A stretch of 8,675 nucleotides of DNA from Methanobrevibacter sp. (GCA_031289975.1 JAITOM010000207.1:1-8675), one strand, 5' to 3'. Shown: positions 1-6,980, counted from the stretch's first letter. Program-made: numbers and translations. The notes: a model not told the origin generated them from the sequence alone.

Positions 1-111
1 AATAATCGTCCAACATGAATAATTGTGGTTGAAATAAATATTATATTAAAAAAGGCGGATCAAATGATTAAAATGTAAGATAACAAAAGATTTAAGCAAG
101 AATAAAATTAG

Positions 112-971
112 AGGTTGACAGCAGTGGGTGTTTAAGATTGTTTTTGGACGTGTCACATCAAAGAAATTATTAGAAGATTTTCTTGAAAGAATACTTAATA
201 TGAAAGTTGAAATAGCACAAATTGTTAATAATGAGATAATCCGAGAAATATGGATGCTAAAACTTCAATTTTGGATTTAATCATTATAACAAAAGATAGA
301 CATATAATAACTATTGAAATCCAAAATAAACATATTGTGGGAATGGAAATGAGAGTAAAATATTATTCTGATAAATTAGGTTCTATACTGCTTGAAAAAG
401 GAGATGATTACACTAAATCTCAAAAAGTGATTTCAATAGCAATATTAAATCACAAACTTTATAAGCAAAAAAAGATAAATATAAGCATAAATTTAAAATA
501 TTAAATGAAGAAGATCAATCTATCTATGATGATAACCCCTTAGAGATAATCATCTTTGATAAAATGAAAAAAAAGAATTATAATCTCAATAATCCTATGG
601 ATCGTATTTTCATGTATCTATTCGGATTATTAACTGATGATGAACTTAAAACAGTGAGAAGTAAAGATAATTTAATAAAAAGAGTAGAGGAGGCTAAAAA
701 TATGATTTCAAAAAGTAAAGAAGCATATGATTTCAAAAAGTAAAGAAGCTGAAATTTTAAAAATAGGAATTGAAAAAAGACAATGGATGAACAAATCCGT
801 TTGAAAAATGCAATGAAAGCTGCAAAAAAGGAAGGTATAAAAGAAGGTGAAGAAAAAGAAAAAATCAATTTCGCTTTAAAATTGAAAAATAAAGGTTTTA
901 CATTGGAAGAAATTAGTGAAATAACTGAGTTATCATTTGATAAACTAAAAAATCTAATTTTAAATACTTAA
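112..971 (+). pseudogene. Rpn family PD-(D/E)XK nuclease / putative transposase, multiply frameshifted
   Basis: This is a decayed member of the Rpn family (recombination-promoting nuclease, often annotated as PD-(D/E)XK nuclease family transposase). Pieces in different frames join into one protein of about 280 residues, the usual family length. Bases 128-247 encode VFKIVFGRVTSKKLLEDFL, the typical N-terminal block. Bases 250-470 encode the nuclease core with ILDLIIIT and IEIQ, the expected D...ExQ residues. Bases 483-724 encode NEEDQSIYDD, NNPMDR and the helical part. Bases 783-971 encode a Lys/Glu-rich linker and the C-terminal GFTLEEISEITELS segment common in the family. Breaks: near 248-250 (about one base lost), the A7 run at 467-473 (one A short), the 25-bp duplication at 700-749, and near 781 (one base lost). 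Coding-like sequence may reach back to ATG 64, but stops interrupt it. The family assignment is by recognition of these motifs. The 84-codon ORF at 250-504 should not be called a gene on its own. Confidence 0.8.
700..749 (+). repeat. Exact 25-bp tandem duplication inside the Rpn pseudogene
   Basis: Bases 700-724 and 725-749 are identical (each starts atatgatttc and ends agaagc). Because 25 is not a multiple of three, the extra copy shifts the frame and ends the reading frame at the TAA at 741-743. With one copy removed, the frame runs from ...EEAKNMISKSKEA into EILKIGIEKR, which fits a continuous protein. This points to a recent slippage or unequal-recombination event. Confidence 0.9.
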
Positions 972-998
972 TACTTCTTAAATAATTAAAAAGATAGT

Positions 999-1053
999 AT
1001 TATTTTTAAAAATGGTGAATAAACTATCTTAAATCTAAATAAATCTTCAACAA
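999..1053. repeat. Short dispersed repeat, copy 1
   Basis: This segment aligns with 2484-2539. The two share an identical 17-base start (attatttttaaaaatgg), then GAAT, a variable middle, and a closing aaataaat-ttcaacaa. By eye about three quarters of positions agree, with one gap. Here it lies just after the Rpn pseudogene. It overlaps an 8-bp inverted repeat (aagatagt at 991-998, actatctt at 1023-1030) that could form a loose stem. It could be a small palindromic intergenic element or a shared terminator-like sequence; the function is unknown. Confidence 0.45.
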
Positions 1054-1221
1054 CTGTAGGAAACAATCCTATGTAACCTTTTTTTAGAATATAGATCTTA
1101 AATTTTTATTTATGAAACTTTAACAGTTCTAAGAAAATTAAAACAATCAGATGAAACATTGAAAAGAAGTTATAAAAATTTAAGAACATTAAAAAGAATA
1201 TCAAAATAAAGGAGTTAATAC

Positions 1222-1923
1222 ATGCAAAAAAATAAAACAAAACTATCAAATGAAGATATGGGATCCATTAAAATTAATGAAAAGTTAAATGAGTATAATA
1301 AAAAATATAATGGAAACCTAAAGAATTTAACATCTGAAGAAATAGAAGATTATAAAAAAATGATAGGTGAATTATTTGAAGATGAAGCTGGTTATTGGTT
1401 AACTAATATACCCCCAGAAATAGCAATAGAAATGGTAGAAGACTTTAAAACAGGGAAAATAGAGAATATACCTGAATATGTTAGTAGATATGGATCATTT
1501 TGTAAAGAACTGAAAAAAGAAAATGTTGATCCTATAAAAATCACATTACAATATCTTGTACAGTATAGAAAAATGAAGACTCCAAGATGGAAAATTAAAA
1601 AAGGTGCTAATAATCCAAATATTGGTTTAGCAGCTCCAAACTTATTAAAATTAGTCAAAAATGTAGCAAAGGAAGTAAATAATCCAATATATGAATTAAA
1701 TAATAATAAATTAGGAATTAAAGTAAATACTGAACTTAAACAATATTATACTAGTTTAAAAAATCCAGACACGTTATATAAGGTTAAACCCGCAAGATAT
1801 TTTTTAAATAAACATAATGAAGCTGAATCAACAGAAAATAATAAGACCATAAGAATATATCCAAGATTAAAGTATACTTCAGTCTGTTTTATGGATTATG
1901 TTAAAGAAAAATTCTTATTTTAA
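1222..1923 (+). CDS. Hypothetical protein, 233 aa, no recognised family
   Basis: I do not recognise this protein. The frame is open for 233 codons in very A+T-rich DNA, and the ATG at 1222 follows an AGGAG Shine-Dalgarno at 1210-1214 with a 7-base spacer, so it is very likely translated. The product is soluble-looking: no signal peptide or membrane helix is visible, and it is rich in Lys, Asn and Glu. The N-terminal half (about 1-110) looks helical and charged, including LTSEEIEDYKKMIGELFEDE. The middle carries YRKMKTPRWKIKKG (about 116-129), a basic aromatic patch, then NNPNIGLAAPNLLKLVKNV. The C-terminal third is Asn/Lys rich and ends RIYPRLKYTSVCFMDYVKEK. There is no Walker, zinc-finger or clear nuclease motif. 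It stands alone between a pseudogene and a repeat-filled gap, which fits an accessory or horizontally acquired gene. It could also be a fragment of a larger gene, but the good ribosome binding site argues against N-terminal loss. Confidence 0.75.
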   Translation: MQKNKTKLSNEDMGSIKINEKLNEYNKKYNGNLKNLTSEEIEDYKKMIGELFEDEAGYWLTNIPPEIAIEMVEDFKTGKIENIPEYVSRYGSFCKELKKENVDPIKITLQYLVQYRKMKTPRWKIKKGANNPNIGLAAPNLLKLVKNVAKEVNNPIYELNNNKLGIKVNTELKQYYTSLKNPDTLYKVKPARYFLNKHNEAESTENNKTIRIYPRLKYTSVCFMDYVKEKFLF

Positions 1924-2010
1924 AAATGTCACGACCATTTAATTATTTTTAAAAATATGAAAATATAGAAAAACATGAAAATAAAAATGAAGTATAATTA
2001 TTAAATTTTT

Positions 2011-2467
2011 ATAGTCATTTTGGAAAAGTTCTTAAATTTTGGATAATAATTTTTTTTGGATAATGATTTTTTTAGTAAATTATTCCATTTCAAATTTTAA
2101 TTTATAAAAATCTATAATTTTAAATTTAAATATACTCATTTTGGAATGGTTCTTAAATTTTGGATGATAAATTTTTTTATTAAATTATTTAATTTTATAT
2201 ATTAATTTATAAAAATCTATAATTTTAAATTTTAAATGATATAAATTTATTTTAGTTAATATAGTTTATTTTAAATAAATATATTGTAATAATATTTATT
2301 TTTAAAAAAGTTTATTTATTAAGAACTTTATCAAAACCACTATAATATAAATAATATTTTAATTAATAATAGATAATTTTTAATAAATATATTTTAATAA
2401 ATATATTTTAATAATATTCATTTTGAAAAAAATTATTTATTAAAAACTTTATCAAAACTAATATAAT
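2011..2467. mobile_element. MITE-like element, outer copy split by an inserted related copy
   Basis: Bases 2011-2131 match the left half of the element at 6097-6309 (start atagtcatt, then agttcttaaatttt, later ataaaaatctataatttt). About 2347-2467 match its right half (ttttaatta, then attaaaaactttatcaaaac). Between them lies a complete copy at 2132-2346. The simplest reading is that a younger element inserted in the middle of an older one. The left half also carries an internal near-duplication of about 17 bp (ggataat... at 2041 and 2058). The outer copy has diverged more at its right end (attaaaaac instead of attaagaac), which fits greater age. No transposase is encoded, so any mobility would need an enzyme elsewhere. 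Ends are uncertain by about 10 bp and no target duplication can be fixed. Confidence 0.55.
2132..2346. mobile_element. MITE-like element of about 215 bp, inner complete copy
   Basis: This copy is collinear with 6097-6309 over its whole length, including an identical 30-base block (2206-2235 against 6170-6199). Its ends form an imperfect inverted repeat of about 25 bp: the left end atactcattttgg...ggttcttaa pairs with the reverse complement of ...ttaagaactttatcaaaac...actat at about 18 of 25 positions. Small size, inverted ends, no coding capacity and several copies are the marks of a MITE. A TA-type target is possible because both ends abut TATA, but this cannot be proven in such A+T-rich DNA. 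Confidence 0.6.
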
Positions 2468-2483
2468 TAAAAAAATTATAATT

Positions 2484-2539
2484 ATTATTTTTAAAAATGG
2501 AGAATTAATTCTCCTAAGCTGAAAATAAATTTTCAACAA
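2484..2539. repeat. Short dispersed repeat, copy 2, with a perfect 16-bp palindrome
   Basis: This is the partner of 999-1053. It contains the perfect palindrome ggagaattaattctcc (2499-2514), which the other copy has lost or never had. The palindrome is the most G+C-containing spot in the gap and could be a protein-binding site or a short hairpin. It lies about 260-300 bases upstream of hypE, too far for a core promoter element. Confidence 0.45.
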
Positions 2540-2797
2540 TAAAAAGATAAAAATTATTATTTAAAAAATTAATTTAATATTATTTATTTTTAAAAATAAA
2601 ATAGTTAAATTTAATAATTTAACAAAATATTAGAAAATATTATTGAAAATTAAGCAAATAAAAGTAAATGATTAATTACAAACATTTTTTATATCACTAT
2701 ATTTATAAAATTAAAATAATCATAGCTAAAATTAAAATAATCAAAGATTTCCTAAATGAGAAATCCATTATAATCATGTTATAATTTAAATAAATTA

Positions 2798-3823
2798 ATG
2801 AAGAAGATAAAAATGAAAATAGGAATGGCACATGGAGCAGGTGGAGAGGTCATGACTGATTTAATCTCCGAAACCATACTCAAAAACATCACTAAAAAAA
2901 GTGTTAATGGGGGAATTGGTTTAGATGCATTGGATGATGGTGCAACAATACCTTTAGGAGATAGTGAGATCGTTATTACAACTGATGGACACACAATTAA
3001 TCCTTTATTCTTTCCAGGAGGAAATATTGGTCGAATATCAGCTGCAGGCACAATAAATGATGTATCGGTTATGGGAGCTAAACCATTAGCTATTACAAAT
3101 TCTATGATTATTAAAGAAGGTTTTAATATCGATGATTTAGATAAAATAATTAAATCTATGAATGAAACATGTGAGGAAGTTGATGTTGGAATAATAACTG
3201 GAGATACAAAAGTCATGGAGCAGGATAAACTTGATGGACTGGTAATTGTAACATCTGGTATTGGAATTGTTGAGAAAGGAAAAGCTATTAAAGATTCTTC
3301 TCTTGAAATTGGAGACAAAATTATTGTTAGTGGAAGTGTTGGGGATCATGGAATGTCTTTAATGGCTTTTAGAGAGGGATTTGAATTTGAAACAGATTTA
3401 AAATCTGATGTTGCACCTGTTTGGGGAATTGTTAGTAAGAGTCTTGATGTTGGTGGAGTAACAGCTATGAAAGACCCAACAAGAGGTGGTTTAGCTAATG
3501 CCATTAATGAAATGGCTAAAAAATCAGGTGTTGGTGTTTTGCTTCAAGACGATTTAATTCCAGTTAAAGAAGAAGTAAAAACAATTTCTGATATGTTGGG
3601 AATTGATCCTTATGACGTGGCAAATGAAGGTAAAGTTTTAATGGGTGTTAAATCGGATTTAGCTGATGAAGTTCTTAAAGCCATTAAAAAAGATAGGTAT
3701 GGGTATGACAGCGAAATAATTGGTGAGGTTATTGAAGGTAGTATGGTTTTAGTTGAAACTCCTGTTGGAGGAACACGAATTTTAGAAGCTCCAATAGCTG
3801 ACCCTGTTCCAAGAGTTTGTTAA
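2798..3823 (+). CDS. hypE: Hydrogenase expression/formation protein HypE
   Basis: HypE is the cytoplasmic enzyme that makes the cyanide ligand of [NiFe]-hydrogenase iron. HypF carbamoylates its C-terminal cysteine, HypE dehydrates this with ATP to a thiocyanate, and the CN passes to the HypC-HypD complex. At 341 residues it is full length for the PurM/AIR-synthase-like family. Visible marks: MAHGAGGEVM (10-19), DALDDGATIP (43-52), the TTDGHTINPLFFPGG block (61-75), GTINDVSVMGA (84-94), the nucleotide-binding-type DPTRGG (226-231), and the terminal PRVC with the reactive Cys as last residue, so the product should be active. ATG 2798 lacks a Shine-Dalgarno. ATG 2813 would give MKIGMAHGAGG and may be the true start, with a weak GAAGAAG before it. 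arcS follows 23-32 bases downstream. No other hyp gene is in the window, so maturation genes are scattered here. Confidence 0.97.
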   Translation: MKKIKMKIGMAHGAGGEVMTDLISETILKNITKKSVNGGIGLDALDDGATIPLGDSEIVITTDGHTINPLFFPGGNIGRISAAGTINDVSVMGAKPLAITNSMIIKEGFNIDDLDKIIKSMNETCEEVDVGIITGDTKVMEQDKLDGLVIVTSGIGIVEKGKAIKDSSLEIGDKIIVSGSVGDHGMSLMAFREGFEFETDLKSDVAPVWGIVSKSLDVGGVTAMKDPTRGGLANAINEMAKKSGVGVLLQDDLIPVKEEVKTISDMLGIDPYDVANEGKVLMGVKSDLADEVLKAIKKDRYGYDSEIIGEVIEGSMVLVETPVGGTRILEAPIADPVPRVC

Positions 3824-3834
3824 ATGAAATTATT

Positions 3835-3840
3835 GGAGGT
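3835..3840 (+). promoter_or_regulatory. Strong Shine-Dalgarno of arcS, placed for an ATA start at 3847
   Basis: GGAGGT at 3835-3840 matches the archaeal 16S anti-Shine-Dalgarno. It stands 6 bases before ATA at 3847, which opens the arcS frame as ATA AAA GTA TTG TGT. The first accepted start codon, TTG 3856, lies 15 bases past the site, longer than normal. The site fits translation from 3847 (product beginning with Met, Lys, Val, Leu, Cys) better than from 3856. Confidence 0.65.
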
Positions 3841-3855
3841 TAAATCATAAAAGTA

Positions 3856-4755
3856 TTGTGTTCAAGTGAGCAATCTCTTCATCGTCCTGAAGTATTTAGA
3901 TGGAGAGAGCGAATGAAATTATTAAATCCACTGGGTGATTTTATTGTTATTCTCCCGTGTAGTATGAGAAAACCTTATTCAACATCGAAATCCCATCAAA
4001 TATTTAGAAAATATAGCAAACACTATCAAGAACTAATCATAACTTCTCCTTTTGGAATTTGTCCAAGAGAATTGGAGTCAACATTCCCAATACAATCTTA
4101 TGATGTTCCAATCACTGGTAGTTGGAGTTTTGAAGAGAAAAAAATAGCTGGTGAGCTTCTTAAAGATTATTGTATGGATAAAACTTTTGTTGCTAATGTT
4201 TCTGGGGGTTATGAAGAAGTTTGTAGGGAGTATCTTGATGATTGTATATACACTTGTAAAGATGGGAAACCAACATCTTTTGAATCAATTAATAATTTAA
4301 AAGAAGAACTTAAAAAATTTCCAAGGTTGAATAAAAGAGATAGATTGTTACATGAATTAAGGTCAATAGCTATTTATCAATTTGGAGAATGTGGAGATAG
4401 ATTTATTCCTGATGATGTTTCCATAAAAGGAAGATACCATAAAAAAATTTTATCAAATAAAGAGCAAATAGGGCTTTTAAATGCAGATACAGGATTATAT
4501 TCTTTAACTCTTAAAGGTGGTGAGATATTAAAAGACCAATCTATTAAAGTTGTTGAAATTAATTTTGATTTAACTACAAATTCACTGTTTTCTCCTGGTG
4601 TTGAAAAAGCGGATGATAGTATTATTCCTAAAGATGAAGTGGTCATTATTCGAAATGATGAGGTTGTTGCTGTTGGGAGAGCTGTTTTATCTGGTAAGGA
4701 GATGGTAGAAGCAAGTAAAGGAATAGCTGTTAAACTACGTCAAAGAGTAAAATAG
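3856..4755 (+). CDS. arcS: Archaeosine synthase ArcS, short form (DUF5591 plus PUA)
   Basis: ArcS acts on preQ0 at position 15 of archaeal tRNA. In the pathway described for Thermococcus it adds lysine to preQ0, and the radical SAM enzyme RaSEA then forms archaeosine. The ArcS signature PC-x3-KPY-x2-S-x2-H is perfect at residues 34-47 (PCSMRKPYSTSKSH). An N-terminal HRPEVFRWRERM block (9-20) precedes it. A PUA tRNA-binding domain closes the protein (about 243-299: IPKDEVVIIRNDEVVAVGRA to GIAVKLRQR). At 299 residues it lacks the TGT-like N-terminal half of long ArcS proteins, so it is the short form. It follows hypE closely on the same strand, probably in one transcript. The start is doubtful: TTG 3856 is the first standard start, but the ribosome binding site favours ATA 3847 (three more residues, MKVLCSSEQ). 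The frame is closed by TAA at 3841, so no ATG is available upstream. Confidence 0.88.
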   Translation: MCSSEQSLHRPEVFRWRERMKLLNPLGDFIVILPCSMRKPYSTSKSHQIFRKYSKHYQELIITSPFGICPRELESTFPIQSYDVPITGSWSFEEKKIAGELLKDYCMDKTFVANVSGGYEEVCREYLDDCIYTCKDGKPTSFESINNLKEELKKFPRLNKRDRLLHELRSIAIYQFGECGDRFIPDDVSIKGRYHKKILSNKEQIGLLNADTGLYSLTLKGGEILKDQSIKVVEINFDLTTNSLFSPGVEKADDSIIPKDEVVIIRNDEVVAVGRAVLSGKEMVEASKGIAVKLRQRVK

Positions 4756-4775
4756 GATGATAATTAGTTTAAATT

Positions 4776-5975
4776 TTAATGAACAATGAATTTAATATCT
4801 TCTTCTTTAATAATTTTAATTATTTCATCTTGAATTATATTAATTAAATTATCAAAATCATTTAAATCATAGAAAATTGAATTTTTAGATTTAAAAAGTT
4901 TCTTAAAAATCAATTCTCCAACCATATCATCAAAACCATTTTCAAGTTCAATGATCCTTGATTTTTTATTTTTAAATGGAGATTCAACAACTTTATCTAA
5001 GTCTCCATCGGTTATTCCTATAATTGGAATGTTAAATCTGTACAATATATCCGAGGATACAAGACTTGTATCATCTCCAACCGTAATAACCAAATCAGAA
5101 TCTTTAAAACTATAAACATCTTCACCATTATGATTTAAAAGAGAAACCTTAAATGAATTAGTCTTGGCATGCTTTAATATTCTTGCTTTAACTTTAGATG
5201 TGCGAAGTAAACCTGTTTTTACTATAACTTTATTTAAATCAATTTTTGATAATTTTTCCACTCCGTGCTTCTTTATTTCACCACCGATCATATCAGTGAT
5301 GTAACCATTCTTAGCTATTAAAATTAAATCTTTTGAAGTAGATTTTCCAACCACAACACCATTTACAAATATGTTTTCATTGGGTAGAACACCTTTAATA
5401 CTCCTATAAACAATGTCTTGATTAAGGGTATTAGCTATTTCTATTGGATAATCAGAATTCAAATAGCTATTATACAAATTTAAATGCTCTGGAAAGTGTT
5501 TTTTTAGTATTAATTCTGGTTTTACAATACTTAAATTAAAATGTTTAGCTATTTTCTTAGTAATATCTTCTAAATCATTTTTATTCCACCTAACAATTGT
5601 TCCATCATCTTCTCCAGGTCTTTCAATCTGAATAAAAGAAGGAGTTTTCCAATTATTTTTAATGAATGAATTATTAAAAACCTTAAAACCAAAGCTATGA
5701 CCAGTTATATCTGATTTTCCATAGTTTATTAAGAATATTAAATCCATATCACTTTTTTTAAGAATAGCTATTGATTCACTTGGAAGTCTTTTATGATTAA
5801 TATCTATAACATTCTCTAACGATGCATCAATAACAGCTGTTCGTCCCATAGTCCCACCTAAAATAGCTTTAATCTCACCATATTCAAATAAGAAATTTAT
5901 GATGCTGATTGCAAAATTAGAATCTATAATTTTAGGACCATGTACAACAATCCCAATCTTTAAATCTTTTTTCAA
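4776..5975 (-). CDS. DUF2117 domain-containing protein of methanogens
   Basis: This 399-residue protein belongs, by recognition, to the DUF2117 family, which is found mainly in methanogens and has no known function. N-terminal marks are IGIVVHGPKIIDS (7-19) and ILGGTMGRTAVIDA (38-51), the opening a Rossmann-like strand-turn-helix pattern. The middle (about 125-290) has RPGEDDGTIVRW and a region with NGVVVGKSTSKD. The C-terminal domain has VITVGDDTSLVSSDILYR and IPIIGITDGDLD (about 297-332), acidic turns that could bind metal or nucleotide, although that is only inference. No membrane segment is seen. The start is TTG at 5975-5973, backed by AGGGGGT (5987-5981 on the minus strand) 5 bases upstream; no ATG competes. 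It converges on arcS with only 20 bases between the two stop codons, so it is not in the hypE-arcS operon. Full-length and intact. Confidence 0.85.
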   Translation of the reverse strand: MKKDLKIGIVVHGPKIIDSNFAISIINFLFEYGEIKAILGGTMGRTAVIDASLENVIDINHKRLPSESIAILKKSDMDLIFLINYGKSDITGHSFGFKVFNNSFIKNNWKTPSFIQIERPGEDDGTIVRWNKNDLEDITKKIAKHFNLSIVKPELILKKHFPEHLNLYNSYLNSDYPIEIANTLNQDIVYRSIKGVLPNENIFVNGVVVGKSTSKDLILIAKNGYITDMIGGEIKKHGVEKLSKIDLNKVIVKTGLLRTSKVKARILKHAKTNSFKVSLLNHNGEDVYSFKDSDLVITVGDDTSLVSSDILYRFNIPIIGITDGDLDKVVESPFKNKKSRIIELENGFDDMVGELIFKKLFKSKNSIFYDLNDFDNLINIIQDEIIKIIKEEDIKFIVH

Positions 5976-5980
5976 ATAAA

Positions 5981-6024
5981 ACCCCCTAATTATTAATTAG
6001 CTTCATATATTTTTTATATATTTT
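5981..6024 (-). promoter_or_regulatory. Candidate promoter and Shine-Dalgarno of the DUF2117 gene
   Basis: On the minus strand, aaaatatataa (6024-6014) resembles an archaeal TATA box with an A-rich BRE before it. Initiation about 25 bases downstream would fall near 5993, giving a leader of under 20 bases that still contains AGGGGGT (5987-5981). That site pairs with the anti-Shine-Dalgarno with one G-U wobble and stands 5 bases before the TTG start. The spacing is coherent, but TATA-like strings are common in this DNA. Confidence 0.4.
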
Positions 6025-6096
6025 ATGTTTATTTTATTGTATTATTATTTAATAATAAAATTGAAGTTGTAGAATTAATTTCCCTTAAATTGATAT

Positions 6097-6309
6097 ATAG
6101 TCATTATGGAAAGTTCTTAAATTTTGAATAATATTTTTTTTTATTAAATTATTTAATTTTAAATATCATTTTATAAAAATCTATAATTTTAAATTTTAAG
6201 TAATATAAATTTATTTTAATTAGCATAAATAATTTTAAATTAATATTTTTTAATAGTATTTATTTTTAAAAAAGTTTTTTATTAAGAACTTTATTAAAAC
6301 CAGTATAAT
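6097..6309. mobile_element. MITE-like element of about 213 bp, third copy
   Basis: This copy is collinear with 2132-2346 from the first base (atagtcattatgg) to the last (accagtataat), with a 30-base identical block at 6170-6199. The ends form an imperfect inverted repeat: the left aaagttcttaa is the exact reverse complement of ttaagaacttt near 6283-6293, and the outer bases agree partly. It has no coding capacity. It sits between the divergent DUF2117 and YbjQ genes, where it could affect promoters, but nothing shows that it does. Confidence 0.6.
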
Positions 6310-6641
6310 ATAAAATAACTTTATTCTTTTATTAAAAAATTTGTAATTAGAGAAAGAAAGCTTTTAACTACTTTTTAAATCTTTTAATTATATTTTATTT
6401 AATTACAATAATCTTAACAATTTTTAGTTTTAAAAATGGAATAGTAACATTTAAATATCTAAAAATAAGATATTAATTTGTAGTCAATTTTTAATTTGAT
6501 AAAATATGTTCATGTATTGAATTTATTTATTTTTAGTAAAATGACTCTAAAATAGTTATGAACTTAAAAGTTTTTGTAAATTTTAATGATATAGAAACTA
6601 TCTAATTAATATGAAATAAAAAAAAGAAAAGGATTGATTTT

Positions 6642-6980
6642 ATGGTAACTGTTGATGAATTCATAGTTTCAAGTGCAAATTTCGTACCAGGATATAAGAT
6701 TGTTGGGATGAAAGGTTTAACTTATGGTTTAACTGTTAAGACTCGTGGTGTTGGTGGTAATGTTACAGCTGGTTTAAAAAGTCTTATTGGTGGTGAAGTA
6801 GGAGCATATTTAAAAATGATGGAAGAATCTCGTAATCAAGCAATAGAAAGATTAATTGAACATTGCAGGAGTATGGATGCTAATGCTATCATTAGCTTTC
6901 GTTTTGATAGTAATGAAATTGGGCAATCCATGCAAGAAGTTTTAGCATATGGAACTGCAGTTGTCGTTGAAAAAGAGTAA
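6642..6980 (+). CDS. YbjQ / UPF0145 family protein (heavy-metal-binding-domain type)
   Basis: This 112-residue protein matches the YbjQ (UPF0145) family over its full length. Features in order: the opening strand ending PGYKIVGMKGLTYG (about 17-30), the conserved GLKSLIGGEVGAYLKMMEESR (45-65), a long helix running through AIERLIEHCRSMDANAII, and the C-terminal LAYGTAVVVE strand. Bacterial members fold as small oligomeric alpha/beta proteins. They are labelled heavy-metal-binding by similarity, but a biological role is not established, and only one Cys is present here, so metal binding should not be assumed. The start ATG 6642 has AAGGA at 6629-6633, 8 bases upstream. It is monocistronic: a 666-base gap lies before it and a poly-T tract after it. 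Codons are more G-containing than in the flanking pseudogene, as expected for a maintained gene. Confidence 0.9.
   Translation: MVTVDEFIVSSANFVPGYKIVGMKGLTYGLTVKTRGVGGNVTAGLKSLIGGEVGAYLKMMEESRNQAIERLIEHCRSMDANAIISFRFDSNEIGQSMQEVLAYGTAVVVEKE

Larger units (their letters stand above)
1924..2797. other. 874-bp gene-free gap filled with repeats
   Basis: No reading frame of credible size lies here on either strand, and A+T content is extreme. The stretch holds nested MITE-like elements (2011-2467), a perfect 14-bp tandem repeat (two copies of aataaatatatttt at 2382-2409), the second copy of a short dispersed repeat (2484-2539), and an 18-bp palindrome (2583-2600). The last 100 bases must carry the hypE promoter. 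The phrase tttataaaatt near 2702-2712 is a possible TATA box, but in DNA this A+T rich it cannot be told from background. Confidence 0.6.
5976..6641. other. 666-bp gene-free gap between divergent genes
   Basis: No gene is visible here. From left to right it holds the promoter and ribosome binding site of the DUF2117 gene (minus strand, 5981-6024), a MITE-like element (6097-6309), and a small inverted repeat (aatatct at 6454-6460, agatatt at 6468-6474). The A+T-rich leader of the YbjQ-family gene follows, ending in AAGGA at 6629-6633. The plus-strand promoter must lie in the last 150 bases, but no TATA box stands out from background. Confidence 0.55.

Noticed and set aside
578..868. Minus-strand 96-codon ORF
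   Set aside because: It is a shadow of the Rpn pseudogene, with Phe/Ser-rich composition from antisense Lys/Glu codons and no initiation signal.
2382..2409. CRISPR-like repeats
   Set aside because: The two 14-bp copies are directly adjacent with no spacers; nothing in the window has the repeat-spacer layout.
2779..3318. Minus-strand 179-codon ORF over hypE
   Set aside because: It lies antisense to a confidently identified HypE; the protein is Ser/Pro/Ile-rich antisense translation without family features.
3824..3850. Eight-codon ORF (MKLLEVKS) between hypE and arcS as a leader peptide
   Set aside because: It has no ribosome binding site of its own, overlaps the arcS Shine-Dalgarno, and shows no run of regulatory codons; it looks like chance.
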